Source of the DNA: Halobacteriales archaeon QH_8_67_36
GTDB lineage: Archaea > Halobacteriota > Halobacteria > Halobacteriales > Haloarculaceae
NCBI GenBank assembly: GCA_003021755.1
Contig: PXQZ01000025.1
Coordinates: 1 to 12,355, forward strand
Length of the DNA stretch: 12,355 nucleotides
Reading direction: 5' to 3'
Every line of letters starts with the position of its first letter. Position 1 is the stretch's first letter. The position numbers and the translations under genes are program-made. The notes beneath the pieces are model-generated. The model had not been told where the DNA came from. It saw only the letters and a list, made by a program, of their open reading frames with translations, and did no database searches. Below, in pieces: positions 11,832 to 12,355 of this stretch.

Positions 11832-12355
11832 ACAAAATCAGCCAATTCCGCCCGCTGGTGGTCGGAAAGTCGGGTTTGGTCCTCATCTACTCGGGTCGAA
11901 CTGCCCCGCTTCCGTTCCGTCCGCACACCGATTTTCTGGGCGGCTTCATGCACGGACTGGCGGGTTATCCCGAATACGTCGCCTATCTGAAAGCGACATA
12001 TGCAGTTCGTGGTGCAGGTGACGGAGGACTTTCGGATTCCACCACGGCTTCCGCTTCAAAACCAGGAGCCGCGCCACTTCCTCATCCTCTACGTTCACGT
12101 CGTAGCCGGGTTACTCATCGCAGTGGACCGCCTTCGCGTCGTTTAGTTTGAAGCCGTGGCCGTCGGCTATCTCGGTCACGTCCTCCCACCGCTTCATACG
12201 CCGTCTGAACACGCCCGAAAGCGATTCTTGGCCTTCGAGTAGGTTCAGTATGTGTCTATCTCGCAGTCGGACACGTCGCCCTCAAGTGGCTCTATGGCTT
12301 CCTGAAGCGGTCCATCCACGTCCGCCCGAACCACTTTATTCTGAAGGAAATGGCG
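11828..12355 (-). pseudogene. Damaged gene with C-terminal helix-turn-helix, 5' end outside the window
   Basis: Read on the minus strand, protein-like sequence continues across three lesions. From 12355 to 12248 it reads RHFLQNKVV...DCEIDTY, then TGA at 12247-12245. One frame over, it goes on as LNLLEGQESLSGVFRRR and EDVTEIADGHGFKLND to TAA at 12113-12111. In that same frame it resumes as GYDVNVEDEEVARLL, PWWNPKVLRHLHHELHMSLS until about 11988. After one extra base it returns to the first frame as IGDVFGITRQSVHEAAQKIG and ends at TAA 11830-11828. The part from PKVLRHL to AAQKIGV matches the helix-turn-helix module common in haloviral and haloarchaeal HNH or regulatory proteins. One deletion near 12248 and one insertion near 11987 would compensate each other. 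Two adjacent genes (second starting at GTG 12098) are an alternative. Confidence 0.6.

Overview
The window comes from a haloarchaeon (class Halobacteria), most likely a Haloarcula/Halomicrobium-like relative, although I cannot fix the genus. The evidence is high GC with GC-biased third codon positions, strongly acidic predicted proteins, archaeal-type genes (SecF/SecD without a fused SecDF, NOB1, aIF5B, an archaeal-style phosphoglucose isomerase), TATA boxes about 25-30 nt before start codons as in leaderless transcripts, and a CRISPR repeat of the 30-nt haloarchaeal I-B kind.

Layout. At 1-564 there is the edge of an unidentified ORF, then a short CRISPR array (4 identical repeats, 3 spacers, crRNA strand minus) with no convincing leader. 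From 565 to 10240 is ordinary chromosomal core: rnhB (+); a minus-strand series made of a four-helix membrane protein, a DUF5812-type protein, secF and secD; pgi (+), whose start codon abuts the membrane protein's start codon in a shared ATGCAT; a CPBP intramembrane protease (+); a 48-residue ribbon-helix-helix protein (+) whose stop codon overlaps the convergent nob1 stop; a PRC-barrel gene and nob1 with no gap between them (-); and, divergently, infB/aIF5B (+).

From about 10241 to the end the character changes: lower GC, relaxed codon use, many inverted repeats and broken reading frames. It holds one intact gene, a two-helix membrane protein with a C-terminal zinc ribbon behind a strong TATA box. 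It also holds a small two-helix membrane ORF interrupted by an in-frame TGA, and a multiply damaged minus-strand gene ending in a helix-turn-helix of the kind common in haloviruses. I read this as a decaying accessory segment (integrated virus or plasmid remnant).

How the genes work together. SecF/SecD support Sec-dependent export. NOB1 (18S-like 16S rRNA 3'-end maturation) and aIF5B (subunit joining) belong to ribosome biogenesis and initiation. The PRC-barrel gene between them is a candidate haloarchaeal cell-division PRC protein. RNase HII serves genome maintenance and Pgi central sugar metabolism. The least explained elements are a perfect 15-bp inverted repeat with pseudoknot potential right after the DUF5812 stop codon, the abutting divergent start codons at pgi, and the accessory segment.
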